This document shows positions 1 to 12,000 of a stretch of 64,000 nucleotides of DNA, in pieces (the stretch's first letter is position 1; the number at the start of each line of letters is the position of its first letter). The notes under the pieces are model-generated. The model ran no database searches and was not told the DNA's origin. It was given only the letters and a program-made list of their open reading frames with translations. The position numbers were made by a program, and so were the translations under genes. The stretch is from Paramacrobiotus metropolitanus (lineage: Eukaryota > Tardigrada > Eutardigrada > Parachela > Macrobiotidae): positions 1-64,000 of the forward strand of contig NW_026570303.1 in assembly GCF_019649055.1 (NCBI RefSeq). The letters run 5' to 3'.

Positions 1-332
1 GATTGCATGTTAATTATTGCGCTACGTAGATACTATCCTACGTTGAAGTTAGAACTGCCCGGCCGTTAGTAAAATGAAATCGCACATTGTGGCTCAATGC
101 ATAAAGAGATGCAGTGCAGTTTAGCAGTAATAATTTAATTGTCATCAACCTGCCGTAAATCATATAATTGATTTTTTTCTACTTTCTTTTTAAACTCAGC
201 TCCTATTGTGGCATTGCGTTTTGCTTTCAAAAACGTTAGTTTTAGGAGAGCTAAAGATTTTATTTCGGTCCAGAACGCTATACGCATCGTGCAACAAAAA
301 CAGCTACCGGCTAATCAACGTGAAACTGATGA

Positions 333-1356
333 ACATCCACGGCCAGACGCATTCCTAGTGCTGCCAGGAGCTGGGCCTCTTTCGACGAGGATACTGCTAC
401 ATCCCATCACGTTGCGTGTGCCACTGCGTCTGCTCATCCGCGAACAACTGCAGCCGGTTTACCGCATAGTGCAGTGGGTGCGGTCCAAGACAATTTTTCC
501 GCGTTGCAAGGCCACGGCAATGTTACTTTGAAGTGTGGACGTTCCGATATAAAAGTGGATCGTCAGTTCTTGATGAATATTTCCACCAAAACCCGAGACA
601 TCTTTGGCCCGAAGGATGCGGGGCAAGTGAGGGTGTACGAAATGGGCGTTAGTAAAGAAGGGGTTGTAACTCTGCTGGGCGCGGTGACTGTACAGTAACT
701 CTAGTGACTGCTTATCTTTGGATGTTTCCCGCACTACACTGGCGTTGCTCTATGAACTGGTGTCACTGTCCGTCGAATGGAACATCCATTCCGCGAAGGT
801 TTGGACGCAGCTAGCCCTGCTAGAGCGTCTATGTCTGCCGGGTGTTGATTTGCAGTTGTTTCCGGTTGACAAGTTGATCCGGTTGATTCGACACGAGTTT
901 GATTTGACTAATATGCAGACCGGCGTGAAAATGGTGTTACTGGGCTTCATGTTTGCGTTGCGGGATATGCCACCAGTCAGTGTTCTGCCGAGAGCGCTGT
1001 GTGAGCATCTTCTAGATGAATTTAATCAGATTTCAAAACATCCCACGCTGACAAATGTGTTCCAACCGACGGAGTCGTTGGCAAGTCCGCTGACCACCGG
1101 TGTTGTTAAGGGACGGGGCAAATAGCTGTTCCTTCGTTGCAACTTGCCAGGACGGCAATTCTCTTCACGTGTGAGTGGGAAACTCGTTAGGATTGAACGA
1201 ATCAAAGGGTTTGTTCAAAATCACTTTGGGATTCCCATTTACCAGCAGCGAATGATGTTTGACGGCTGTCAGTTGTTTGACTACAATCTGGTTTCGGACT
1301 ATGATTTCGAGGATGGAGACGTGATCGAGATGTACACTCTGCAGTCTGGTTGTTAG
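333..1356 (+). CDS. BTB-like protein with ubiquitin/SUMO-like C-terminus (5' end unresolved)
   Basis: Three exons can be joined in frame: about 333-634, 705-1099 (or from 696) and 1151-1356. The donors are GTACGA and GTGTTG, the acceptors ctctag and ttgccag, and the phases match. The first exon reads VTLKCGRSDIKVDRQFLM and then KTRDIF, like the start of a BTB/POZ fold. The second continues LDVSRTTLALLYELVSLSVE, like the BTB strand-helix region, and then has an unrecognised helical stretch. The last exon looks like a ubiquitin-fold domain. GIPIYQQRMMFDGCQLFDYN resembles ubiquitin, while DVIEMYTLQSGC resembles the SUMO end, with Gly-Cys in place of Gly-Gly. BTB proteins are often CUL3 adaptors, but no function can be assigned here. 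The true start is not found: the frame is closed just upstream of 333, so at least one 5' exon is missing, perhaps in 200-360. The fold calls come from reading motifs and are tentative. Confidence 0.42.
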
Positions 1357-2075
1357 GAAAGAATGGATGAAAACATAACTTCTGATAATATTTACGGACA
1401 AATAATTAGTTATTAACTAATTATTAATGATGGACATTCTTTCTTCTGCTGTAATAATATTCTGGTGCTAGTGACCCCACGTACATTCGGTTTTATAGTT
1501 ATGCCTTGCGTGCCTGTTTTGGAATCTGGAAAACATTGAACAAATGATTCGAAATCACATGATCACAAAGCACGGTAACTTGGTGATTGTGACAGACTGA
1601 GTGACATTATGTTCGAAGCGAAGGCTTCCTTAGAACAATTTTACGCTCTCCCTAATTAGTAACTACCACTTGTCGCTTTTCGCACTGCAAGACTGGCGGA
1701 ACCATGGGTAATTACACTAGAAGTATGAATTCTCAAGTCTACAAACAAACAGTGCAGTTGGTTGCACGATTGCACCGCGAGGACCAGCAGCCTTGCTAAC
1801 TTTGACGAAGCCGTACCGAAAATCGGCCGTGTTTTCGGTCATGCTACACCACAACAAGTTTATCCATCACGACATCGCCCACTAGTACTCTGTTTCGGTT
1901 TACTTCTAGTCAAATCCATACGAGTAGGCAACCGCTCAATTACTGCATGAACAATTTATGAGCACATCAGTCAATACTCAAAACGCGCGAGCAGGTACCG
2001 ACTATCAAGTGTTAAATATCACGAGAAAATTGTAAACCATTCCGGAAAGACACATCTTTCAACACCATCGGCATG
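1357..2075. other. Intergenic, no gene seen
   Basis: This spacer lies between the 3' ends of two convergent genes. It is AT-rich, with only short open frames that lack splice-site or motif support. I see no RNA gene in it. Confidence 0.5.
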
Positions 2076-3757
2076 CTAAACTTTCGGCGCACCAAAGGCA
2101 TCGGGTAACCGTTCGATGGTGCAACGGTGATCCTTGATGTACATTACGGGAACGCCGGGAATTTTGCGGATTCGTCGCTGCAGATCTTTATCACAAGTGG
2201 CCACAATGTAGCATTTATGCTGCAAAAATAACAGTACTCGTAATAATGTATTCGTGCCGGAAAGCATTTCTTTCAGCCAATACAGGACGCTCGCCTAATC
2301 GTGCTGTAATCAGACTACTTGAAATACGAAAATTTTATAAATACGGTTTGTCGTTTGTATTCAACGTCAAAAAGAAAACTAAAAAACAGCAAAACAATGA
2401 CTGTTGTCAAGACACGAAAAATGAAAAATAAATCTGTAAAAATTTATTGTACACTGAAAACTGGAAAGAAACTGTTAACGTGATAAGAAAAACAGTTCAA
2501 AAAAAAAGCTCAAGCGGGTCGAAATAAAGAAAATATCCAACTTTGAAGAGTTTGCTGTGAAACACAGTATGAAATCGTACCTGAGTTACGCGCTGAACAA
2601 GGCAGTCATCAGCATACGTGCCTTTATGCATACACGGGAGGCGCTCGAATCTTGGATCCTTTACGACCCTAAAATGAGAAAAACAAATTGTTATATTCAC
2701 TGACCACAGTGCTTGATTATTAGCCTGCTTACCAATTATTAGCAAGTAACAATCGAAAAACCCAGAGCACAATTCAAACGAAAAAAAGGCAGAAAAGATC
2801 CAGTAAAAACCCATAAAAACGAAGTCAAATCAAATCAATTCAATAAAAAAATTGAAAAAGGAAAACTCAAAAAGTCAAAATAATAAATAAAATGCTCATA
2901 AAAATTTCAAACAAAATATTCAGCACTTATGCAAATAATCTGCACAAAGCGATCCAAAAGAAACAATAAAAGGAAAATAAATTCAAAACAAACTGATAAA
3001 AAAAACATAATTAAAGCGACTATAAAATAATCAAACAAAATGTTAAATCAAAATATTAGTAAAAATTTAACCGGCTTTTGTCGACACATACTTCAAAGCA
3101 ATGCGGTATTTGGTGCCCAGCTTTTCCAATTCCCCCAGCACACAATCCGTCACATAGGGAAAACACTTGGCATACAGGCAGTCCATCATGCCTTGGATGA
3201 CATCGATCTTATTGCGGATGCAAAAATTCACAAAATTTGTGTCGATAAGAATTCGGAACGGCGGACCCAGCTGCGTGTTGTACTTGAGAAACAATGCGGA
3301 GGAATACTGCGGTCTGTCGAGAGAGAAAACGCCGAAGATTACACAACTGGAAGATTTTTCTAGGGATAGAATTCGGGATGAGTATTCCTCACGCTTCCAC
3401 GATCTGGATCTCTTGATGATTGGCATCCTTCTTCTTCTTTTTGATTTCGCGCTGCTCGGGTTTGCTGCAAAATACGATCCGCTGATTAGTTTCGTCATCG
3501 TACACCGTGAAAAATAAAGTTTTGTCTCAGATTCGTACATTCGGGAATCCTTCAAGCTTATCATCCGTTTCATGGCAGCGAACTTCTTCGTTTTTTTGAT
3601 TTTTCCCTACCGACGAAACGCCCAATAAACTTGTGCAAATAAAGTGGAATAAAACGAAGCGCATTTTAGCTGTCAAATTCCATAAGCTGTTCTTCCAAAA
3701 TTTTTTTAGAACGCCTGCAAGTATTATCTACAAGGACTGTCAGGGAGTACTTACCAT
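2076..3757 (-). CDS. FCF1: FCF1/Utp24, PIN-domain pre-rRNA processing nuclease of the small-subunit processome
   Basis: The six exons (minus strand, high to low) are 3757-3755, 3606-3539, 3464-3393, 3313-3092, 2668-2581 and 2219-2076, joined in frame to give 198 residues, the usual length of animal FCF1. The N-terminus [20 protein letters not shown] is followed by a basic KKKKKD stretch. A PIN domain then starts with [17 protein letters not shown]. Family hallmarks in order are [47 protein letters not shown], the [14 protein letters not shown] segment and a GAPKV end. The acidic residues expected of the PIN active site are visible in IDTN, the GELEKL glutamate, YADD and the CDKD segment. In other eukaryotes this nucleolar protein cleaves 18S precursor sites in the SSU processome. 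The first coding exon holds only the ATG, directly followed by GTAAGT. The gene diverges from the THAP gene at 4841. Every splice site follows GT..AG and the match is strong. Confidence 0.93.
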
Positions 3758-4840
3758 GATTACAATCCCGCGAATCGTGATTTGTGAAGCACGGTACCAG
3801 AGGCAGACTCTGCCAGCGGTTTTGCTCCGGTTCGGGAAGATTCCTAGGGATGCTGAATACTGATAAGTTTCAACGTTTTAACTGCCAAAATTAATCCACT
3901 ATCATGATTCTTAATGCTCTGGCACTTGGTCGATCTAATAATCCAACAGTTGCGAAACTGGAAGTGGGAATTTGTAGAAGTTTTCGTAGTGCAGTACAGC
4001 TGAAGCGAAATGACTATTAAAATTCGGTCAACTTGTAGTACACGCTATGTCGAACGACTTGCACACCGAAATTTTTCTTTATTTTCGTAATAATTATCAT
4101 TTCCTAATCTTTTCAAGTGTGCAAACTGCAAAGATAATATTTTTAAAAAAATATAAGAAATTGAGTGCGAAGTTTATCTATATTATTCGATGTTCGATAT
4201 TTGGCATAAATGTGAATGACAAAAAAAGGTTCAAAATGTAAAATTTGATTATCAAGGTGAAACGTTTTGCAGGCGGACTTGCTCATGCAGTGACCTGCAC
4301 TACTGCGATATCTTTGCACAAACTGCCAGCACATGGCGTCAACGTGCGCGGGAGGCTCATGCGCCGCCACCCGGATTGAGCTCGCGAAATGCGACTGACG
4401 AACGCGTGGAGAGACTCGTGTGCACAAATGGAATTCCAGAGCACCTTTGCTTCCACTGAAGTTATCCCGATTTTATCTCCAATGTATCCAATAAACAAAA
4501 ACATGAAAATTTTAAAATATGATATGCTATTAATAAAACGTAAACTCATTGCTTTTTATGAATTGTTTACAGCAGAACTACGGATACAGTTCCGAGATTC
4601 CACTCTATTAAATGAAAATGGAAGAGGGGTTGGGCATAAAATGGAACTCCCTTATCGCACAGTCAACGGAGCTCTCAACCGCAGCTTGTTGCTTCGCATC
4701 TTTCCAACGGCAAGGCTGAAAAGCTAATTACACAGCAGCATTTTCCAGGTTCCTCGGTTGTTTTCGTTTTATTTTGACGGTTTTTATCGGTTGAGTCAAA
4801 TTGTTTTGGTTGGAAAACAACGTTAACAGTTCAGAGAAGG
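3758..4840. promoter_or_regulatory. Divergent intergenic region between FCF1 and the first THAP gene
   Basis: These 1.08 kb lie head-to-head between two start codons, so they should hold both promoters and possibly 5' UTR exons. I see no clear TATA box and no convincing coding exon. The role is inferred from position only. Confidence 0.35.
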
Positions 4841-7800
4841 ATGTCAGGCGACGAAGCAGCGCCCACACCGCCCGTGGGCGAAACCTCGACGGCCAAGATG
4901 GAAACGGAGTTTATGACGCCAGAGAACACCAGGTGCTGGTTACGTTATTTCTTCCCGTATCCTGGGCTGTCGTGCCCGTCTCCACCGGTCATTTCCGGTT
5001 GGAGAGCAGAGTAGACTGAAGGGAGAAACCGTGTAAATGTGTAAAGATCGTGTCTTGAAGGAAGTGATTGATATTTTGCAGAATGCTCATCGCCATTCGG
5101 ACGGAGATGGATGAACGCTTTCGTAACAATCCCAAAATCGGACGCAATTCCCTGCCAGATGCCAGTGATCTGTGGGATGAACTGACGCTGACATACAACA
5201 GCCAGTATCCCGATAGTCCCGGCCGGCTGCCGTCGTGCCTGAAGAAGCGCTGGGAGAAGTTGGTGTCCAGTTATCGGGTAAGAATAAGCGAAAGTTCTTG
5301 CTCTTGCCTTTTGAAATTGATTGTTTACTGTCACGGTCACAGTTTACATTTTAAAGTTCGGTTTTGATTTTCGAAGTTGATAAAATTTACTGTACTATTT
5401 CGACTACCGATTTTTGTGCTAAAAATCATTATAATTTTTTCCCAGCAGAAAACATAATATTGCGAATTTCTTCGCTTTTTCCGATTTCCAGTTATTTTCA
5501 TGGTGTTTTTTATTTGAATTCACGTGATTTAGATGGCTGTACGAATTTTTTAGAACATTTCTATACCTGACCAGGTTTTTAATAATAATTAATAGTGTCT
5601 TTTAATATTTGATTTATACTAATATGAGAATTGAAATTTTTGTTTGACAGTGTAATTAGTAATCTTTATCTTTAGATAATAATAATAATCGATTCCCAGA
5701 TGACTGAGATGAGTAACGTTTATCTCATAAAATCAAACCAAAAAAAGTATAAAATTTTCAAAATACCTAAAACATTTTCCAATAGCCTTAAAAGTCTCCC
5801 AAATTGAGTTTGACTACTGTTGTTCGATAATAATAATAATAATAAAAGTTGTGTTTCATTAAATCGTAGTTCCTTTTTTGTATTTGGGTAGTTAAAAAAT
5901 CAGAATTCACTGCTGACTTATAAAATCTTATTATTACTGTTGTGTTACACGAAAATCAGAAAATATCGAACAGATATCGCAGGCGTCGCATGTTCATCAT
6001 GCTGAGATTTTCCTCTTATAGCTAGACGTCGGTTTCTTCGATGTCAAAGAAGCCGACGCCTAGTGCGGGCGGTCTAGAGTAATTTTCTGTTCCTTAAAGT
6101 CGCGCGGGTTCAGTACTGTAGTGCACTTAATTTTGCTGAATATGCTGTTTGTTTGCAGAAAGATACGAAGTTTTTGGTGAAAAATGATTGGGAGTTGAAA
6201 GGACGCCAGCTGAGTCCCTATTTTCCATCCATGGACCAGAGCTTCCGCGACAAAGGCGAGCCGGAATACGTTGAAGCCGTTGCAGCTAATCCCGGTAGGT
6301 TTTCTTCCCGTTCGTGACTTGTTGATCATAATATCCAGTGATCATAGACAAGTTCTTACTCATATATTTTATCATAATTGAAAGAAAAAATTGATATTAG
6401 TAATAATGCTTCGGCGGGCAAATCGGTCTGCTCCATACGCTGCATACAACTGCATTATACTGGACCTGAAGCTGCGAAGTTAAATTCAGTTTCTGCGTCA
6501 CTGCACTACGAAAATTTCCGGCTCTGTTGGAACAGATGTGGATCATATGGTTGTCCATTTGCATGTTTACTGTAAAAAGTGGTTAGACTGCCACTGAATA
6601 AATCATGAGGATCAGAAATCATCAAATAAGTTCTTATAACCAATAAAATTAAACATTTAAATAGATATAATAAATTTTTAACACCATTTATGACACTTCT
6701 GACTATTATTAATCGTGTAGTATGTTTACATTTTTTGCGAATATTTATCCGGCAATCCGATTTATTTGTCGCTCTGACTATTCTTAGCGCTTATCACCAC
6801 CTTGCTGGAATCCATTGAAAATGGGCAAGCCTACGACCGGAATAAGGAGGTTCCCAAGAAGCGTGTCCGCAATAAGGTCCCGAAATTTCGCCGCAACCCC
6901 ATCAACCCGCGTCTCCTGGACTATGAGCAGCCGGCATCGGCCAAACTGAAGAATTATCGCTGTATTGTGCCGTTTTGTAAGAATACCGCCCGCAACACCG
7001 CCTACACCAAGGTGCGCTTCATCATGCTACCACGAACCAACCCGGCGGCCCGTCGCGGCTATATGGACGTCATAGGGGTGCCCTATACCGCGGCACGCGA
7101 TATCTTCATCTGCTCCAAGCACTTCCCGCCCGAGGAGGTGGATTTAAAGGCCAAGTATGTCGTCAAAACCGGGACGCTGCCGTCGCTCTTCTTGACGCAG
7201 GAGGAATTCGATAAGGAAGCGGCTGATCGAGAAGCGGTAAGGAAATCCTGCATTGATATTGGTAGCAGCTAAAAATAATGCGCTTTAAGCAGTACCCTGT
7301 AGACTATAGAGTGTGCCTTCGTGAATTGTTTTCATTTTCTTGATTTTCACTGAGACATATTCTGTTATCATTATAAAGTTGGAGTTTTGGTTTTTTAAAA
7401 TTTTATTGACTTATTTTGCTACTGTTCTTTTATTGTGGCACGCCTGTATCGAGTATCGTCATGCCGGTTTTATCCGGTCATTTACTTTACGGCCTTTGCC
7501 ATTAAAATTTCGAACGTTGAGCCTTTGAGTTCCTCGTACTATGGTGATTTATTGGATTAATACTATGGTGATTTAATAGATAAATACTATGGTGGATTAC
7601 TAGATTTATATATCCACTAAAATTAGCGTTAATGAATCAGTTGAGCTTCTTTCGCGTCAATTTGTTTACATTGATAGAACGAGCGATTACACTGAACCGT
7701 TATTTATTAAATCAAATTTTTAGTACACTATAGCCATCAAAACAACACAAAGTGCAAGCGCCGGCACACTGCTTTACAGTGAAAGTTTAATTAAATGGAT

Positions 7801-8398
7801 CTTCGATTATTTGGTGCAAAATAATGAAAATATACTAATTTTTAATTCATTGTGTAGCTGTTATAACTTATAAGTGTGATTTGATGCATCGTTGTTCTGT
7901 TTTAATCGAGGGAGAGATCGGTCACAGACTCACAGTAAACAATATTGTTAAGCTGATTTTTATTTTCGCTTGGCTGATATTATTGTGACGTTTTACATAT
8001 CTTTAACCTTTATTTCACAGGACGGTGCTCCGGAAAACGATGTCGAAGAAATCACCACCTTCATGGATGAACAGCCGCCGTCGGCCTGGCACACGCGTAA
8101 GAACTTCCGCTGCATTGTCCCATCGTGTCACAACCGGGTGCGCAGTGTCGACTGGTCGAAAATCCGCTTCTCCGAGATTCCCATGAAAGGTCCGAAGCGT
8201 CGCAAATATCTGGAAGACTGCGGATTGTTGGATAAACTGCCGCAGGAGACCCTGGACCGCCGGCATATGCTGATTTGTACAAAACATTTTGAGCCCAAAC
8301 AGATTGATTTCTTCCGCAAACCCCATGTTAAGGCCGGCGAAGTGCCGACACTGTTTCTGGATAGTAGTGGGGAAAATGGAGATGACGAGTACGTCTGA
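4841..8398 (+). CDS. THAP-domain protein with MADF/SANT-like N-terminus and two THAP fingers
   Basis: Five exons join in phase: 4841-4932, 5082-5277, 6159-6294, 6788-7236 and 8021-8398, giving 416 residues. Residues about 31-120 form a helical, tryptophan-containing region (SDLWDELTLTYN, CLKKRWEKLVSSYR) of the MADF or Myb/SANT-like DNA-binding type. Two C2CH zinc fingers of THAP type follow. The first has C200-x4-C205, then C250-x2-H253, and ends in TGTLPSLFL. The second has C322-x4-C327, then C377-x2-H380, and ends in AGEVPTLFL. Those endings resemble the AVPTIF-like box that closes THAP domains. A basic stretch (PKKRVRNKVPKFRR) before the first finger could be a nuclear signal. THAP proteins bind DNA sequence-specifically, and many animal members derive from P-element transposases, but no nuclease domain is present here. 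The start at 4841 is the first ATG of the opening exon. The next gene has the same domain order, so the two look like tandem paralogues. Confidence 0.8.
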
Positions 8399-9048
8399 AA
8401 TAGCCCTATTGAAGCTATTTTTTTGTATGGAAATGAATTAATTACGTACGTTGAAATTCGTCCAGCATGGAACGTCATGTAAAGGCAGTATTGTCGCTCC
8501 TTATGACGAATTCCCGTATTATTTAGGAAAACATCTATAATCATAGATGCTTTCATAAGTAATATTTACATACCAGTATATTTTTTGAAAAATATATTTT
8601 GTATATTTTTTATGGGAAATCAGCCACAGTTGTAGGCGAAATCGTGGCCATCCAGTATCTGTGGTGAAATCGATAAAAATTATGGTTGGTTGTAAAAAAG
8701 TGGCGGCCGTTGAATCCAGATGTACTCGGTCGGCATGATCAGTGCCTTGTGGTCGGTTTTATAAAAAAACTGATGCAGTATTTACTCAAATATCGTGCTT
8801 TATAAATATTTTTCAAATAATGTTTGAATATTTTTATCGAATTGAAATTGGCTTGGTTCAGTGAATTGAACAATTCAGCATTTTTGTTGACGTATTAATT
8901 GAATAGGCAGATTATTTATGTGATTATTCAGTAGGTTGCTGTGTCCTTGTGTCTTCTGTAAGTCGTTTTCTTCGTTATTTTTGTTGGTTAATTTTTGGTT
9001 GTCTGTGTACGGGTTCTTTAATTATGCGTGTTTTTGTACTGTTAACAG
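8399..9048. other. Spacer that should hold the missing first exon of the next gene
   Basis: These 650 bases separate the TGA of the first THAP gene from the first recognisable exon of the second. The second gene needs an upstream exon ending two bases into a codon. I could not choose a convincing ATG plus donor here. Confidence 0.35.
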
Positions 9049-12000
9049 TTCGGACGACCGGTACGGCAAGCGGTCGTTCTTTGGGAAGAATGCCAGCACA
9101 CCGGAGACCGTTAATCGCGACATTATGTTGCTGGAATTGTTGGTAGCCAACAATCCGTTCTTGCCGGATCGCAGTCAGCGGGACCATAAAGTGCGACTGC
9201 AGTGGGAGAAGATCGTCACCGTCTATAATGCCGCTAAGGTGAGTTTGAGTTGATAGCATCATATACAGTACTATTTGTTTTTTTGTGGTGTGTACGACGT
9301 ATCGTAGTGCAGTGGATTAGAAAAAAAGGGTCCTATGAGCTATTTCTAGTAATGCATTCCGAATTAATTAAGTTCAGAGGATGCGCAGAGTCAAAACGCG
9401 GACTTACATCGAGCATCAGCGACTTACATCGAAGCGAGAAATAGGCGTGTCAAGTTCCAATTGGCTGGGCTTCGTTGTAAGTCGCTTTTCGCTCGATGTC
9501 TGTCGGTGGGCGTCGACGAAAACCGTTACGAACATGGGCGTACCTTGTAACGGGTCTAAGCGACGCCCAGGTACTTACAAACTTCGCATTTCCGCGATTT
9601 TTATTGGTGGGTCAGAATTCTGAGTTAGATCGAGGCTGCCCACCGCCAATAGCAAAATTCAAAACCACGTGATCGTTTCTCCATACTTTGGGCTGACAGC
9701 GACGGTTAAACAGTAAAACGACAGGGTTTTCCGTCTTTTTTTAAGTTTTTTTTAGTTCTTGCCTTCTTGTTTGTTGTTGAAATGAGAAATAGAAAACTGA
9801 TGCGCTGCATGTGCATCTATAGTGCAGGAAAGCATGTGTTCTGGGAATCCAGATTAGCCTGAGCAGTATCAGTGTTTTGCGAGGTGCGCCTCTGTTTACT
9901 GAATGTGTGTTTTCTGATTATCTTTGAATTTAATTTTATATCCTATTGCACCTGACTGGCGTACTACAAACTGAATCGGAGCTTGCCAAAAGGTTCACAA
10001 ATCCTTGTGGCTGTCTCTAACGATTTGTGGTATACTTGTCGTGAATAGCTGCCATCGTATCGCAGGGAACCCTGCTGGCTGGCTACCCAGCTGTTGGTGC
10101 TGTTTGAAGTTTACTGCGTACTGTGCTTGAGTTCTTAACCTGATTTCATATCCGACTACGATTTATACTGCTGTACAGCCTTCCATGGTAAGCCAGAATT
10201 TATTTTATTATCATGTCAATTCAGCAATGTATGAGCTGGAATGATTTATTTTGTTCGAATAACCTCACTTTTGATGTTTCGTCTGTATTTATGACAGCAA
10301 ATTGTATACTCTGCTTAACCGCGTGGCGGGTTCCCGCTTTGTTCTGGCTACCCAGAAATATTGTTTACCGTATTTCTTTCATTTATTTTAGCTTAAAAGA
10401 ATAGTGCGCAGATGTACCCAATCGACCTTGTTTTGGTGTTCTCCAACAGATTATATGGCATTAACTTTTCAAAAGTAATGATACAATTTTATAAAATGTA
10501 ATGATACAATTTTGCGAATTAGTAGAACAATGTCAGCACGCATACAGTAAATTGTCAGTCCGTGTGTCGTAACAGTTGTGCGCATGCGGTCGAGTTTAGC
10601 CCGTACATACTTACATGCAAGACGTATAAACGGGCGCGGTTTTGCGTTCGATGTCTGTATGTCAAGGGTAAAAACGTTGTAAGTAAGTCCGCGTTTTGAC
10701 TCTGCGCATCCTTTCTAGTATTAGCACGATTGTTAGTGAAACATATTTTCGTTACCATTTTTTGACGGCTGAGATAACAAAACAACAGACGAAAGAAAAG
10801 CTCCGACTGGATAATTATTGTAAATCTGTTGCGGATGAATTGTAAATTGTGGAAGCTAGTAAAACATTTATTTCAGTCAGAGCTAAAAAATGGAAATGCA
10901 TACAGGTTGGCTAATGAGCAGTGAGATTTTTGGCCTCGACTGACATTTTTCTTTGCGTATGTACAGGTGGAACCGCTGGAATTAACATCCCGGACGTGTA
11001 AGAATCGTGTGGAGCGATTCCGCGAGAAGGCCAAGTACAACATGGTCCGCAGTGATCCGAAATACGAAGCGGCCACCGACACCCAACTGGATCACATTGA
11101 GAATCTCATCGGGCAGGTGCACGTCGCCGCCTCGGCGGTGGAGGCGTGGGAAGCCGCCCATGAGACGCCGCGCGAGAAGAAGGCCAGCAGTGCGCATTCG
11201 GTGGTGTACCGCTGCATGGTGGAGGGCTGCAGTAGTCGGCGGGTAGGCCGCGATGACAGCGACGAAACACGCTACTACCACGTGCCCAATGATCCGGAGA
11301 TTCGCGAGATCTGGCTGAAAGCCGCCGGGTTCTACGGGTGCACGGCGAATAATACCGTCATGTGCTCCAAGCACTTTGAGGATGAGTGCATCAAGGAGAA
11401 CGGACGGCTGAAGAAGGGATCCATTCCCACGGTGAATATTATCGAGTACGTGCTGAAATCTTTGACAGTTTTCTTTCTAATAAAATTGAGTAGTTTGACT
11501 CAGGTTTTCTTCGTAAATTTTACCAAACAATTATCTTCAGTAAAATAATCGTTTTATTTTAACAGAAGAATCACCCGAAAATTTTTATATGCCAATCCTT
11601 GAATTTTTTTGCATATATATTTCCGATAATTCGCCTTTGTTTAAAACGTTCAGTGATTTGTGACGGAATGTGATTTCTTTCCTTAAAATTCGCACCAGAT
11701 TTTATCTTATCTTATGAAATCGTTTCGTTTCAGCGGAAAGCATTTTCTTTTCTTGTGAGTATTTTGATGAATACATCGCGCATTCCTACCTGATTAGTGT
11801 ACTTACATCCTGTGTTTTAAAAATATGTGAATCGTAGTGCAGTGGAAGAAGCCTTATTATCATCTCCTATCTGTTCTGTGAAGTAATCTTGATAATACGT
11901 TTAATTAACTTGGTATGCGTATTTAGTTTTTCTGAATTAATCTGCTGATAATTTTTTTAAAGATATTTCATGCATTACCTTTACGTTTTACATCTTCTGA

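Noticed and set aside
3167-3517. 116-codon frame on + opposite FCF1
   Set aside because: It is the antisense shadow of FCF1 exons and introns, which are well supported on -.
6029-6060. Imperfect hairpin CGTCGGTTTCTT...AAGAAGCCGACG
   Set aside because: An 11 bp stem with a G-T pair inside an intron. It is too weak and isolated to call a feature.
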